From an uncultured Micromonospora sp. (lineage in GTDB: Bacteria > Actinomycetota > Actinomycetes > Mycobacteriales > Micromonosporaceae), in assembly GCA_937951935.1 (NCBI GenBank), contig CALGAM010000271.1:1-33047 (forward strand): DNA of 33,047 nt, given 5' to 3'. Made by a program: the position numbers and the translations under genes. Positions 17,501-27,000 of this stretch are shown here, piece after piece; the first letter of the stretch is position 1, and every line of letters begins with the position of its first letter. Under the pieces are notes generated by a model, which had not been told where the DNA came from, made no database searches, and saw only the letters and a list, made by a program, of their open reading frames with translations.

Positions 17501-19160
17501 CGACGGCCGCCCGGAACACCGGTTCCCGCCGGTACAGCTCGGCGCCCATGCCCGGGTACTGGCTGCCCTGGCCGGGGAGCAGGAACACCACCGGCGGCGC
17601 CGCCTCCCGGTGGGTGGCCGGGGCCGGCCGGTCCGGCGGTTCGAGCGCCGCCACCGCGCCGTCGCGGTCGCGGCAGACCACCGCCCGGCGGTGTGCGAAC
17701 CCCCGCCGTCCCACCTGCAGCGTGTACGCGACGTCGGCCAGCGGCGTGTCCGGGTTGGCCCGCAGGTGCCCGGCCAGCGCGGCGGTGAGCTGGTCCAGCG
17801 CCGCCGGGGTACGCGCCGACAGCGGCAGCACCTGCCAGGGCCGGTGGGGCGGGGCGGGGGTCGGACGGGACGGCGCCGCCTCGAGGATCAGGTGGACGTT
17901 GGTCCCGCCGACGCCGAACGCGCTGACCCCGGCGCGCGGGTGGCCCTCCGGCCACGGCGTACCCACCGCGGCCACCCGCAGCCCGCCGGCCACCAGCGCC
18001 GCCGCCTCCGGGTTGGGTGTGGTGAAGTGCGGCGTCGGCGGGATGAACCGGCGCTCGACGGCGAGCACCGTCTTGATCAGGCCGGCGATGCCGGCGGCCG
18101 TGTCCAGGTGACCGATGTTGGCCTTCACCGAGCCGAGCAGGCACGGCGTGGACCGCTCGCCGGTGCGGTACGCCTCGGCCAGCGCCCGAACCTCGATGGG
18201 GTCACCCAGCGGTGTCGCCGTGCCGTGCCCCTCCACGTAGTGGACGCTGCCCGGGTCCACCCCGGCGACCGCCAGCGCCTCGGCGATCACCGCGGCCTGG
18301 CCGTCCGGTGCCGGGGCGGTGAACCCGGTCTTCGCGCCGCCGTCGTTGTTGACCGCCGAGCCGAGGATCACCGCCCGGATGTGGTCGCCGTCGGCGAGCG
18401 CGTCGGCGAGCCGTTTGAGGACGACCACCCCGGCGCCGTCGCCGGAGACGGTGCCGGTGGCCGCGGCGTCGAACGGGCGACAGTGGCCGTCCCGGGACAG
18501 GATGCCGCCCTCGTCGTACCGGTAGCCGGCCGGATCCAGCAGCCGGACCGCGGCCCCGCCGGCCAACGCCAGGTCCGCCTCGCGCAGCAGCAGGCTCTGG
18601 CAGGCCAGGTGCACCGCCACCAGCGAGGACGAGCACGCCGTCTGCACCGTGACACTCGGCCCGGTCAGGTTCAGCTTGTACGACACCCGCAGCGCGAGCA
18701 TGTCCGGGTCGTTGCCCACCGTCACCTGCATCGGGTGGGCGAGCTGCGCGGCCCGTGGGTGGCGGGCGATCCGCTCGAACCGGTACCCGCTGGTGGAGGT
18801 GCTGGCGAAGACGCCGACCCGGGCGCCGGACGAGCCCGGCGGGTAGCCGGCGTCCTCCAACGCGTGCCAGCAGCACTCCAGGAACACCCGATGCTGCGGG
18901 TCGGTCAGCTCGGCCTCGGACGGGGTGAACCCGAAGAACTCCGCGTCGAACAGGCCGGGCCCGTCCAGCGGCGCCGACACCGGCACGTACGCCGGGTCGT
19001 CCAGCAGGTGCGGCGCGACGTCGGCCGCGGCCAACTCGTCGCGGGAGAACCGGGTGATGCCCTCCCGGCCGGCGACCAGCAGCTCCCAGAACGCGTCCAG
19101 GTCGGGCGCGCCGGGGAAGCGCCCACTCATCCCGATGATCGCGACGGCGTCGTCGGTCAC
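14559..19160 (-). CDS. Type I PKS module: KS-AT-KR(inactive)-ACP
   Basis: The protein is 1533 aa from a GTG in a 4-nt overlap (GTGA) with NRPS-2. The ketosynthase (1-425) is complete: TACSSS with Cys176, EGHGTATPLGDP with His312 and NIGHLD with His351. The acyltransferase (about 525-820) has GQGSQYPGMG, GHSLGE with Ser618, and HAFH at 720-723, the malonyl-CoA signature. The reductase region (about 1140-1300) keeps a GxxGxxG turn (TGADGETG) and VSSTTG. The other tetrad positions are changed: Lys to Arg1249, Tyr to Asn1286 and Asn to Ala1290, where active domains read DYCAANA. The carrier domain near 1420-1495 has DDFFDLGGNSL (Ser1455). A short tail LLREVESLSPDEVAARL may be a docking segment. 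The module should add one acetate unit to the threonyl chain from NRPS-2 and leave the beta-keto group. Confidence 0.95.
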   Translation of the reverse strand: MTDDAVAIIGMSGRFPGAPDLDAFWELLVAGREGITRFSRDELAAADVAPHLLDDPAYVPVSAPLDGPGLFDAEFFGFTPSEAELTDPQHRVFLECCWHALEDAGYPPGSSGARVGVFASTSTSGYRFERIARHPRAAQLAHPMQVTVGNDPDMLALRVSYKLNLTGPSVTVQTACSSSLVAVHLACQSLLLREADLALAGGAAVRLLDPAGYRYDEGGILSRDGHCRPFDAAATGTVSGDGAGVVVLKRLADALADGDHIRAVILGSAVNNDGGAKTGFTAPAPDGQAAVIAEALAVAGVDPGSVHYVEGHGTATPLGDPIEVRALAEAYRTGERSTPCLLGSVKANIGHLDTAAGIAGLIKTVLAVERRFIPPTPHFTTPNPEAAALVAGGLRVAAVGTPWPEGHPRAGVSAFGVGGTNVHLILEAAPSRPTPAPPHRPWQVLPLSARTPAALDQLTAALAGHLRANPDTPLADVAYTLQVGRRGFAHRRAVVCRDRDGAVAALEPPDRPAPATHREAAPPVVFLLPGQGSQYPGMGAELYRREPVFRAAVDECADLLRPHLDADVRQVAFDTGPEAARRLAATGYTQPAVFAVDYALARLLEHWGVRPAALLGHSLGELVAACLAGVLTLPDAVRVVAARARLMQALPPGRMISVALDEEALRALLAREAGRVGDACVAAVNAPGMCVVAGSAEETAEVERLLAARGVAVREVDTSHAFHSARVEPALPGLAETLRSVSLARPRLPMLSNVTGTWLTEGQATDPEYWVRHTRQPVRFADGVAATLVRHPDAVLVEVGPGRVLSRLAAACRAGAGGSAVVSLLRVDPTDEDGESRAVMTGLADLWRHGVEVDWAAVWGGERRGRVPLPTYPFQRRNHLLPRVSESDVTASARRDPQRWCWVPVWHRSPHVVPPAPAGTSTWLVYEDDRGLGGRLAGALRGLGHRVVTVRPHHEPDRPEPDVFLVDAARPDHARRLVEELRRDGLLPDQVVYAWSVRSTPPGADAVDRFRYAHDEFVGLVELVQALTDADPARPVRVDVLTDRLQEVAGDPVRAPERAMIAGAATVLPQEFSALTCRWVDVAVPDDPADQPGWTRLVELLAAELAQPQPDRVVAYRGARRWNRSFAPVDLPAAGDGAGWRAGAGYLVTGADGETGVTFAEQLVGAGARLVLVGQRLTDRVAALVDAHPDTVTFLPADLADPEQARPAVVAARDRLGRISGVVHAADARASGLTALKTRDQLTDVLAARVRSTLLLADLLADDDLDFFLLVSSTTGILGGFGQLENCAAAAFVDAFAHAGSAAGRRFHALDVAQWAWDDWHERHAASPQAREQFAQHRRVHGVAATDGVALAGRVVAGGLAQVVVSTVDFDRVLAEQATLTTSAFLSAAGARRRDGADAPDPGVDGGAPAGPDLVGGEAEADDEVVRTVAGIWREVLGQDRIGVDDDFFDLGGNSLFAIQIMSRLRQIYGDLPMSVIFEAATVRDLAAAVRARQAELVGLDEFEALLREVESLSPDEVAARLRAMPQTGRDRA

Positions 19161-21004
19161 GGGGCCACCATCCTTTCCGCCGTCGAGCCGGTGAGCGCGG
19201 CGGTGAAGCCGCGCGGTGTCGGCTCCTCGAACAGCAGACGCAGCGAGGCGGGCAGCCCGAGCCGTTCCCGGGTCTCGGCCACCACCTGCGCGGCGAGCAG
19301 GGAGTGCCCGCCCAGCTCGAAGAAGTCGTCGTCCGGTCCCACCTGGTCCAGGCCCAGCGCCTCGGCCCAGATCCGCGCGATCACCTGCGCGACCCGCGCC
19401 GGATCGCCGGCTGGTTCCCCGACCCCCGCGTCGGACGGTTCGTCGGGCGACGCGGCGGGCGGGGTCGCCGCGACGGCGGGCAGGGCGGCCCGGTCCACCT
19501 TGCCGTTGGCGGTCAGCGGCAGCCGGTCCAACGCCAGGAACGCACCGGGCAGCATGTAGTCCGGCAGCGTGCGGCGCAGGTGGTCGCGCAGCTCACGCTC
19601 GTCCGGCCTGGTCGGACCGGTGGGCACCCAGTAGGCCACCAGGCGGGTACCGCCGGCCGCGTCGGCGTCAGCCCGAACCACCGCCTCGCCGACCGCGGGG
19701 TGGTCGGTCAGCGCCGCCTCGATCTCGCCCAGCTCGATCCGGTGGCCCCGCACCTTGACCTGGTGGTCGGCGCGGCCGACGTACTCCAGGTCCGTGGCCT
19801 CCGGATCCGTCGCGCCGCCGGTACGGGCGAGGTCGCCGGACCGGTACAGGCGGGCTCCGGGCACACCGGAGAACGGGTCGGGCAGGAACCGTTCGGCGGT
19901 GAGACCGGGCCGGCCCAGGTAGCCGCGGGCCACCCCGGCACCTCCGACGAACAGCTCACCCACCTCCCCGCGCGCGACCGGGTCACCGGCCGGGCCGAGC
20001 AGGTGGGCCGACAGGTCCGGCAGCGGCTGCCCGATCACGCTGCCCGCCGCGGCGTCCACGTCGGAGGCGGTGATCCGCCGCCAGGTGACGTGCACCGTCG
20101 TCTCGGTGATCCCGTACATGTTCACCAGCACCGGCCGGTCCGGGTCGTGCCGGTCGAACCAGGGGCGCAGCATCGGCAGCCGCAGCGCCTCACCGCCGAA
20201 GACGACCAGCCGCAACGCCAGCTCGGGGTCGACGCCGAGTTCCTGCTCGGCCCGGATCAGCAGGCCGAACGCCGACGGCGTCTGGTTGAGCACGGTGACC
20301 CGCTCGCGGCCCAGCAGCGGGTAGAACTCCTCCGCGACGCGGGTGACCTGCCGCGGCACCACCACCAGGCGGCCGCCGTGCAGCAGCGCACCCCACATCT
20401 CCCAGACGGAGAAGTCGAACGCCGGCGAGTGGAACAGCGTCCACACGTCGTCCGGGCCGAACCGGAACCGGTCCGCGGTGGCGCGGAACAGCCGGGTGAC
20501 CTGGCGGTGCTCCACCATCACACCCTTCGGCCGGCCGGTGGACCCGCTGGTGTAGATGACGTAGGCGAGACTGGCCGGATGTCCGCCCGCGACCGGCGGT
20601 GTCACCGGGTGGTCGGCCAGCTCCGACTCCAGACGGTCCAGCCGGACCACCACCCGGCCGGCCAGGCCCGGCCGGGGCGCGTCGGTCACCACGATCGGGG
20701 CGGCGGCGTCGGCGAGCGTGTACGCCAGCCGGTCGTCCGGGTGGGTCGGATCCAGCGGCAGGTAGGCACCGCCCGCCTTGAGCACCGCGAGCAGCGTGGT
20801 GACCAGCCACACCGACCGGTCCAGGTGCACCCCGACCGGGACCTCCGGCCGCACGCCCAGCGCCCGCAGGTGGTGGGCGAGCTGGTTGGCCCGCCGGTCA
20901 AGCTCGCGGTAGGTCACCGTGTCCGACCCGGCGACCACCGCGACCGCGTCCCCGCGCGCGGCGGCCTGCGCCGCGAACCACTCGTGGATGAGGTCAGTCG
21001 ACAC
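19157..21004 (-). CDS. NRPS-2: free-standing A-T didomain, threonine code
   Basis: From the GTG at 21004, with GGAGGGGAG about 7 nt upstream, the protein is 615 aa. It starts directly at the adenylation domain (STDLIHEWFAAQAAARGD). Core motifs in order: LAVLKAGGAYLPLDP, YTSGSTGRPKG, FDFSVWEMWG, YGITETT, RSGDLAR and NGKVDR. The pocket read against PheA is D-F-W-N-V-G-M-V-H-K, the classic threonine code, so this is the best-supported substrate in the cluster. The carrier domain follows (DDFFELGGHSLLAAQ, near 540-605). There is no condensation domain: the C domain that ends NRPS-1 is the natural partner, so one C/A-T module is split over two genes that overlap by 11 nt. The stop overlaps the PKS start by 4 nt, which fits direct transfer of the peptidyl-threonine to the ketosynthase. 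Confidence 0.95.
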   Translation of the reverse strand: MSTDLIHEWFAAQAAARGDAVAVVAGSDTVTYRELDRRANQLAHHLRALGVRPEVPVGVHLDRSVWLVTTLLAVLKAGGAYLPLDPTHPDDRLAYTLADAAAPIVVTDAPRPGLAGRVVVRLDRLESELADHPVTPPVAGGHPASLAYVIYTSGSTGRPKGVMVEHRQVTRLFRATADRFRFGPDDVWTLFHSPAFDFSVWEMWGALLHGGRLVVVPRQVTRVAEEFYPLLGRERVTVLNQTPSAFGLLIRAEQELGVDPELALRLVVFGGEALRLPMLRPWFDRHDPDRPVLVNMYGITETTVHVTWRRITASDVDAAAGSVIGQPLPDLSAHLLGPAGDPVARGEVGELFVGGAGVARGYLGRPGLTAERFLPDPFSGVPGARLYRSGDLARTGGATDPEATDLEYVGRADHQVKVRGHRIELGEIEAALTDHPAVGEAVVRADADAAGGTRLVAYWVPTGPTRPDERELRDHLRRTLPDYMLPGAFLALDRLPLTANGKVDRAALPAVAATPPAASPDEPSDAGVGEPAGDPARVAQVIARIWAEALGLDQVGPDDDFFELGGHSLLAAQVVAETRERLGLPASLRLLFEEPTPRGFTAALTGSTAERMVAP

Positions 21005-24000
21005 GCGTGCGCTCCCCTCCCCCGGACATGCCCGCCGCCGCCAGCCCGGCCGACACCGCCCGGCGCACCGGCTCGTCGGCCGCGTCGACCAGGTGCGCCA
21101 GCGTCCGCTCGTACGCCACCAGCAGCGCGGCCGCGGTCGACGGCAGGAACAGGTCACTGTCGTACTGCACCGTGGTGCGCAGCCCGCCGTCGTCGCACTC
21201 CTCGACCACGAGGCTCAGGTCGAACAGCGCGGTGTCGGCGCGCCAGCCCAGCTCCAGCTCACACCGGTCCAGCCCGGCCAGCACCGGAGCCCGGGTCTGG
21301 CCCAGCAGGCTGAACATCACCCGGAACAGCGGCATGAAGTCCCGGCCGCGGCGCGACACCAGCGCGTTGACCAGCAGGTCGAACGGCAGGTCCTGGTGCG
21401 CGAAGGCACCCAGGGTCACCCGGCGGACCCGGGCGAGCAGCTCCCGAAGGTCCGGGTCGCCGGACAGGTCGGTGCGCAGCGGAACCATGTTGATCAGGCA
21501 GCCGACCAGGTCACGCAGTTCGGGCCGGGTCCGGCCGGCGACCGGGGTGCCGACGGTGACCTCGGCGACCCCGGACCAGCCGGCCAGCAGCGCCTGGAAG
21601 GCGGCCAGCAGCGTCATGTACAGGGTGGCGCCCTGCTGCCGGCTGTACCGGCGCAGCCGGCCGGCCAGCTCCGGTCCGATCGCCCCGTGCACGACCGTGC
21701 CGCGGAACCGCCGCCGCGCCGGACGCGGACGGTCGGTCGGCAGCTCCGCCACGGGCGGATCGTCACCCAGCGTGGCCCGCCAGTAGTCGACCAGGTCGTC
21801 CAGGACCGGGCCGCGCAGCACGTCGCGCTGCCAGACGGCGTAGTCCGGATACTGCAGGACGACCTCGGACAGCGACTCGCCCCGGTACAGCGCACCCAGC
21901 TCGCCGAACAGCAGGTCCAGCGACAGCGCGTCGACCGCGATGTGGTGCAGGGTCAGCAGCAGCCGGTGCTCGTCGGGCCCCACCCGCAGCAGCCGCGCCC
22001 GCAGCGGCGCCGCCGCGGCCAGGTCGAACGGCCGGCCGGCCTGCTCCGCCGCCAGCCGGGCCGCCTCGCCGGCCGGGTCCGCCCGCCCGGTGAGGTCCAC
22101 CAGCGGCAGCGGCACCGGGCCGGCCGGCAACACCTCCTGCCGGGGCCGCCCCCGCGGCGCCGGATACCGGGTCCGCAGCACCTCGTGCCGGGCCACCAGG
22201 TCGTCCAGTGCCCGACCCAGCCGCGCCGGGTCGAGCGCGCCGTGCAGGCGCAGCACCAGCGGCACCGTGTACAGACCACCCTCCGGGTCGATCTGCTCCA
22301 TGAACCACAGCCGCTGCTGCGCGTACGACAGCGGAACCGGCTCCGGCCGGCTCCCGGCGGTCGGCGGTGGCACGGCCGCCCGCGCCGGCCGCTGAGCCGA
22401 ACGCTCCAGCGCGGCGGCCACCGCGCGCGGCGTCGGACCGGCCAGCAGGACCCGCAACGGCAGCTCGGCACCCAGCGCCTCGGCGACCCGGGCGACCAGC
22501 CGCACCGCCAGCAGCGAGTGACCACCCCGCTCGAAGAAGTCGTCGTCGATCCCGACCCGGGCCACGCCGAGCAGGTCGGCCCAGATCTCGGCGAGCACCT
22601 CCTCGACCGGGGTCCGCGGCGGGACGTACGCCCGGTCGTCGTCGGCCAGGCCCAGGTCGTCCGGCACCCGCAGCGCCCCACGGTCGACCTTGCCGTTCGC
22701 GGTCAGCGGCAACGCGTCCAGCAGGACGTACCCGGAGGGCACCAGGTGCTCCGGCAGCCGCTGCCGCAGGTACTCGCGGATGTCGCCGACGGCGAGCCGG
22801 GCCTCCGGGTCCGGCACCACGAACGCGACCAGCCGGGCGCCGTCCTCGCCGGCCACCGCCGTCACCGCCGCGTCCACGACGGACGGGTGACCGCCCAGCG
22901 TGGTCTCGACCTCGCCGGGCTCGACCCGGAAGCCTCGGATCTTGACCTGGTTGTCGACACGGCCGAGGAACTCCACCGCGCCGTCCGGACGTTGCCGGAC
23001 CAGGTCCCCGGTCCGGTACAGCCGCTCGCCCGGACGCTCACCGAACGGGTGCGGCACGAACCGCTCGGCGGTCAGCGCGGGCCTGCCGAGGTAGCCGACG
23101 GCCAGCCCCGGCCCGGACAGGTACAGCTCACCGGTGAAGCCGGGCGGCACCGGGCGCATCCGCGCGTCCAGCACGTAGCCGCCGGTGTTCGCGATCGGCC
23201 GGCCGATCGGCACCGTCACCGCGTCCGCCGGCACCTCGGTCACCTCGTGCCAGGTGGCGAACGTCGTCGTCTCGGTCGGCCCGTAGACGTGCAGCAGCCG
23301 ACGCGGCGGGCCGGCGGCCAGGATCGTCCGCACCCAGCGCGGCTCGACCGCCTCGCCGCCGAACAGCAGCTCACGCAGCGGGGCGAACGCGTCCGGCCGC
23401 TGCCGGGCCACCGCGTTGACCGCCGCGGTGGTCAGGAACATCGTGGTGATGCCGTGCTCCCGGATGGCGGCGGCCAGCGCGTCCGGGTCGAGCACGGTCT
23501 CCCGGGGCAGGATCACCACGCCCGCGCCGTTGGCCAACGCCCCCCACAGCTCGAACGTGATGGCGTCGAACGACGCGTTCGCCGCCTGGGCCACCCGGTC
23601 ACCGGGCCCGAGCCGGACGTAGTCGGTCTGCCGGACCAGCCGGACGATCGCCCGGTGGGTGACCATCACACCCTTGGGCTCGCCGGTGGAGCCGGAGGTG
23701 TAGATGACGTACGCCAGGTCGTCCGGCCCGGCGCCGCCGGCCGCGCCACCCGGGCCGTCCGCGCCATCTGCACCGTCCACACCGCCCGGGCCGTCCGGTG
23801 CACCGCCCGCCGGTCCGGCCCCGCCGTCGCCGTCGTCGTCGATCAGGACCGGTCGCAGCCCGTCGGCCGGCAGCTGGGCCCGGGTGTCCCGCCGGCAGAG
23901 CAGCACCTCGATGCCGGCGTCGGCGAGCAGGTACGCCAGCCGCGGCCGCGGATACTGCGGGTCCAGCGGCACGTACGCGCCGCCGGCCTTCCAGATCGCC

Positions 24001-27000
24001 AACAGTCCGACCACCAGGTCCGGCGAACGCGGCACACAGATCCCCACCCGGGTCCCCCGCCGCACCCCCAGCGCGGTCAGGCGCCGCGCCAACCGGGTCG
24101 CGCGCGCGTCCAACTCCCGGTAAGTCAGCCGCTGCCCGCCGTACCACACGGCCGTGGCGTCGCCCCGCCGGTCGGCCTGCTCGGCGACCAGCTCGTGGAC
24201 GGCGCGCGGCGGCAGCTCGGCGGCGGTGCGGTTCCACTCCCACAGCACCCGCCGCCGCTCGTCGGGGCGCAGCAGCGGCAGCTCGGACACCCGCGCCGAC
24301 GGGTGGTCCGACACCGCCTCCAGCAGAACCGTCAACCGCGACGCCAGCATGTCCACCGTGGAGGCGTCGAAGATGTCGCCGTTGTACTCGAACAGGCCGA
24401 CCAGCCCGGCGTCGTCCTCCTCGACCGTCAGCGTCAGGTCGAACTTCGCCGTCCCGGTGTCCACCAGGGCCGGTCGCAGCGTGTGGCCGGCCACCCGCAG
24501 CGGGGCGATCGTGGCCGTCTGGCAGAGCACCTGCACGATCGGCATCCGGGCCGGGTCCCGCTCCGGGCGCAGGGCGTCGACCAGCCGTTCGAACGGCAGC
24601 TCCTGGTGGTCGTAGCCGGCCAGCGCGGCGGAGCGCACCCGGGCCAGCACCTCCGGAAAGCCCGGATCCCCGGACAGGTCGATGCGCAGCGGGACCGTGT
24701 TGACGAAGAACCCGACCAGCGGCTCCAGCTCGGGCCGGGTCCGGTTCGCCATCGGCACCCCGACGATCAGGTCGGTGGCGCCGGTGTACCGGTGCAGCAG
24801 CGTGGCGAAGCCGGCCAGCAGGATCATGAACAGGGTGACGCCGTGCTCCCGGCCGACCTCGTCCAGGCGGCGACGCAACGGCTCAGCCCACCGCACCCGG
24901 TGGTGGCCGCCGCGGAACGTCTGCTCGGCCGGTCGGGTACGGTCACCGGGCAGCTCCAGCACCAGCGGCGCACCGGCCAGCCGCTGGCGCCAGTACGCCA
25001 GCTCGGACGCCAGCGCCCCGTCCAGCCACTCCCGCTGCCAGACGGCGTAGTCGACGTACCGCACCGGCGGCTCCGGCAGCTCCACCGGCCGGCCGTCGAG
25101 CTCCGCCTGGTACAGCCGGCCCAGCTCGGTGAAGAACACGTCCAGCGACCAGGCGTCGACGACGATGTGGTGGGTGGTCAGGACCAGGGTGTGCGGTCCC
25201 CGGCCGTGGCGGAACAGCCGGGCCCGCAGCAGGCGGCCGGCGCCGAGGTCGAAGCCGGCGCACACCTCCTCGCGGACCCGGGCGGCGACCGCCGCCTCGT
25301 CGACCTCCTCGACCTCCAGGCGCACCGGGAACGCCTCACCCACCTGCTGCCACGGCACCCCGTCGGTCTCCCCGAACCGGGTCCGCAACGCCGCGTGCCG
25401 GGCCACGAGCCGGTCCAGGCACCGGGCCAGGATCCGGTGGTCGAGCCCGTCCGGCCAGGGCAGGGTGTAACCGACGTGGTACACCGGGGAGCCGGGCAGC
25501 AGACGGCTCAGGTACCAGATGCGTTCCTGGGCCGGGGACAGCGGCACCGGGCCGTCCCCCGCCCGCCGTGTCATCCCGCCCGCCCCCGGCGGCGCGACGG
25601 ACACCGAGAGCCGGCGGGCGATCGCCGCCAGGCTCTGCCCGGACAGCAGGTCGGTCAGGGAGGGCGGCGTGTCCAGCGTCCTGCGCAGCCGGGACACCAC
25701 CCGCATGGCGGCGAGCGAGTGGCCGCCCAGCTCGGTGAACCGGTCCCCGCGGCCGACCTCGGCGACACCCAGCACGTCCCGCCACACCTGGGCGATCAGT
25801 TCCTCGACCGGCCCGACCGGCCGGCCCCCGGACCCGCCCCGCGCCGCCGGCGGCGGCGCCATGTCGGCCAGCCGCGCCCGGTCGACCTTCCCGTTCGGGC
25901 TCACCGGCAGCGCGTCGAGCAGCACCAGATCCGCGGGAACCAGGTGACCGGGCAGGACGGCGGCCACCCGGTCGCGCACCTCGGTGACGTCCGGTGCCGC
26001 GCCCTCGGCCGGGACCAGGTACCCGACGAGGCGGTTGTCCCCGACGTCGTCCCGCGCCGCCACGACGACCGCCTCGGCCACCCCGGGCACCGCCCGCAGG
26101 GCGGCCTCGACCTCGCCCAGCTCGACGCGCAGCCCGCGGATCTTCACCTGGAAGTCCAGCCGGCCCAGCAGTTCGAGCAGCCCGTCGGGCCGGTACCGGG
26201 CCAGGTCGCCGGTGCGGTACAGCCGCTCGCCGCGCACCGGCCCGTACGACCACTCGAAGAACCTCTCGGCGGTCAGGTCGGGCCGGCCCAGGTACCCCTC
26301 GGCCAGGCCGATGCCGGCCAGGTGCAGCTCGCCGGGCACCCCGATGGGAACCGGCTGGCGGGCCTCGTCCAGCAGGTAGACCCGCTGGTTGGCCATGGGA
26401 CGGCCGTACGGGATCGTGGTCCAGCCCGGCAGCGGGGAGCCGGCCTCCACGATCGTGGAGTGGATCGACGACTCGGTCGCCCCGCCCATCACGATCGTCC
26501 GCAGGCCGGGTGCGAACGCGCGGGCCCGGTCCGGCAGGGTCGGCGCCACCCAGTCCCCGCCCAGCAGGGCCAGCCGCAGGCCGGTCCGGACCGGCCCGCC
26601 CGCACCCGCGGAGCGGCTCACCTCCTCCAGGTGGCTCACGAACAGTTCGAGCAGGGCCGGGGCGGAGTTCCACACGGTGACCCGGTACGCGGTGATCAGC
26701 TCGTACCAGTGGGCCGGGTCCCGCAGCCGCGCCGGCTCCGGCACCACCACCGCTCCCCCGGCGATGGTGACGCCCAGCAGCTCGTAGACGGACATGTCGA
26801 AGCTGGTCGACGACAGCGCCAGCACCCGGTCCGCCCCGCCCACCGCGAACCGGGTGTTCAGGTCCAGCAGGTTGTTCACCACGCCCCGGTGGCGCAGGGC
26901 GATCCCCTTGGGCGTCCCGGTCGACCCCGAGGTGTAGATGACGTAACACAGGTCGTCGGGGCCGGCCTCGCCCGGCGGGGGATGCTCCGGGCAGGCGGCG

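Noticed and set aside
14316..19559. A 1747-codon plus-strand frame opposite the PKS
   Set aside because: Antisense shadow of KS, AT and carrier motifs on the minus strand; no recognisable protein.
21005..21157. 51-residue N-terminal extension of NRPS-2
   Set aside because: It is an out-of-frame reading of the NRPS-1 C-terminus, rich in Arg, Trp and Ser; the GTG at 21004 has a strong ribosome binding site.
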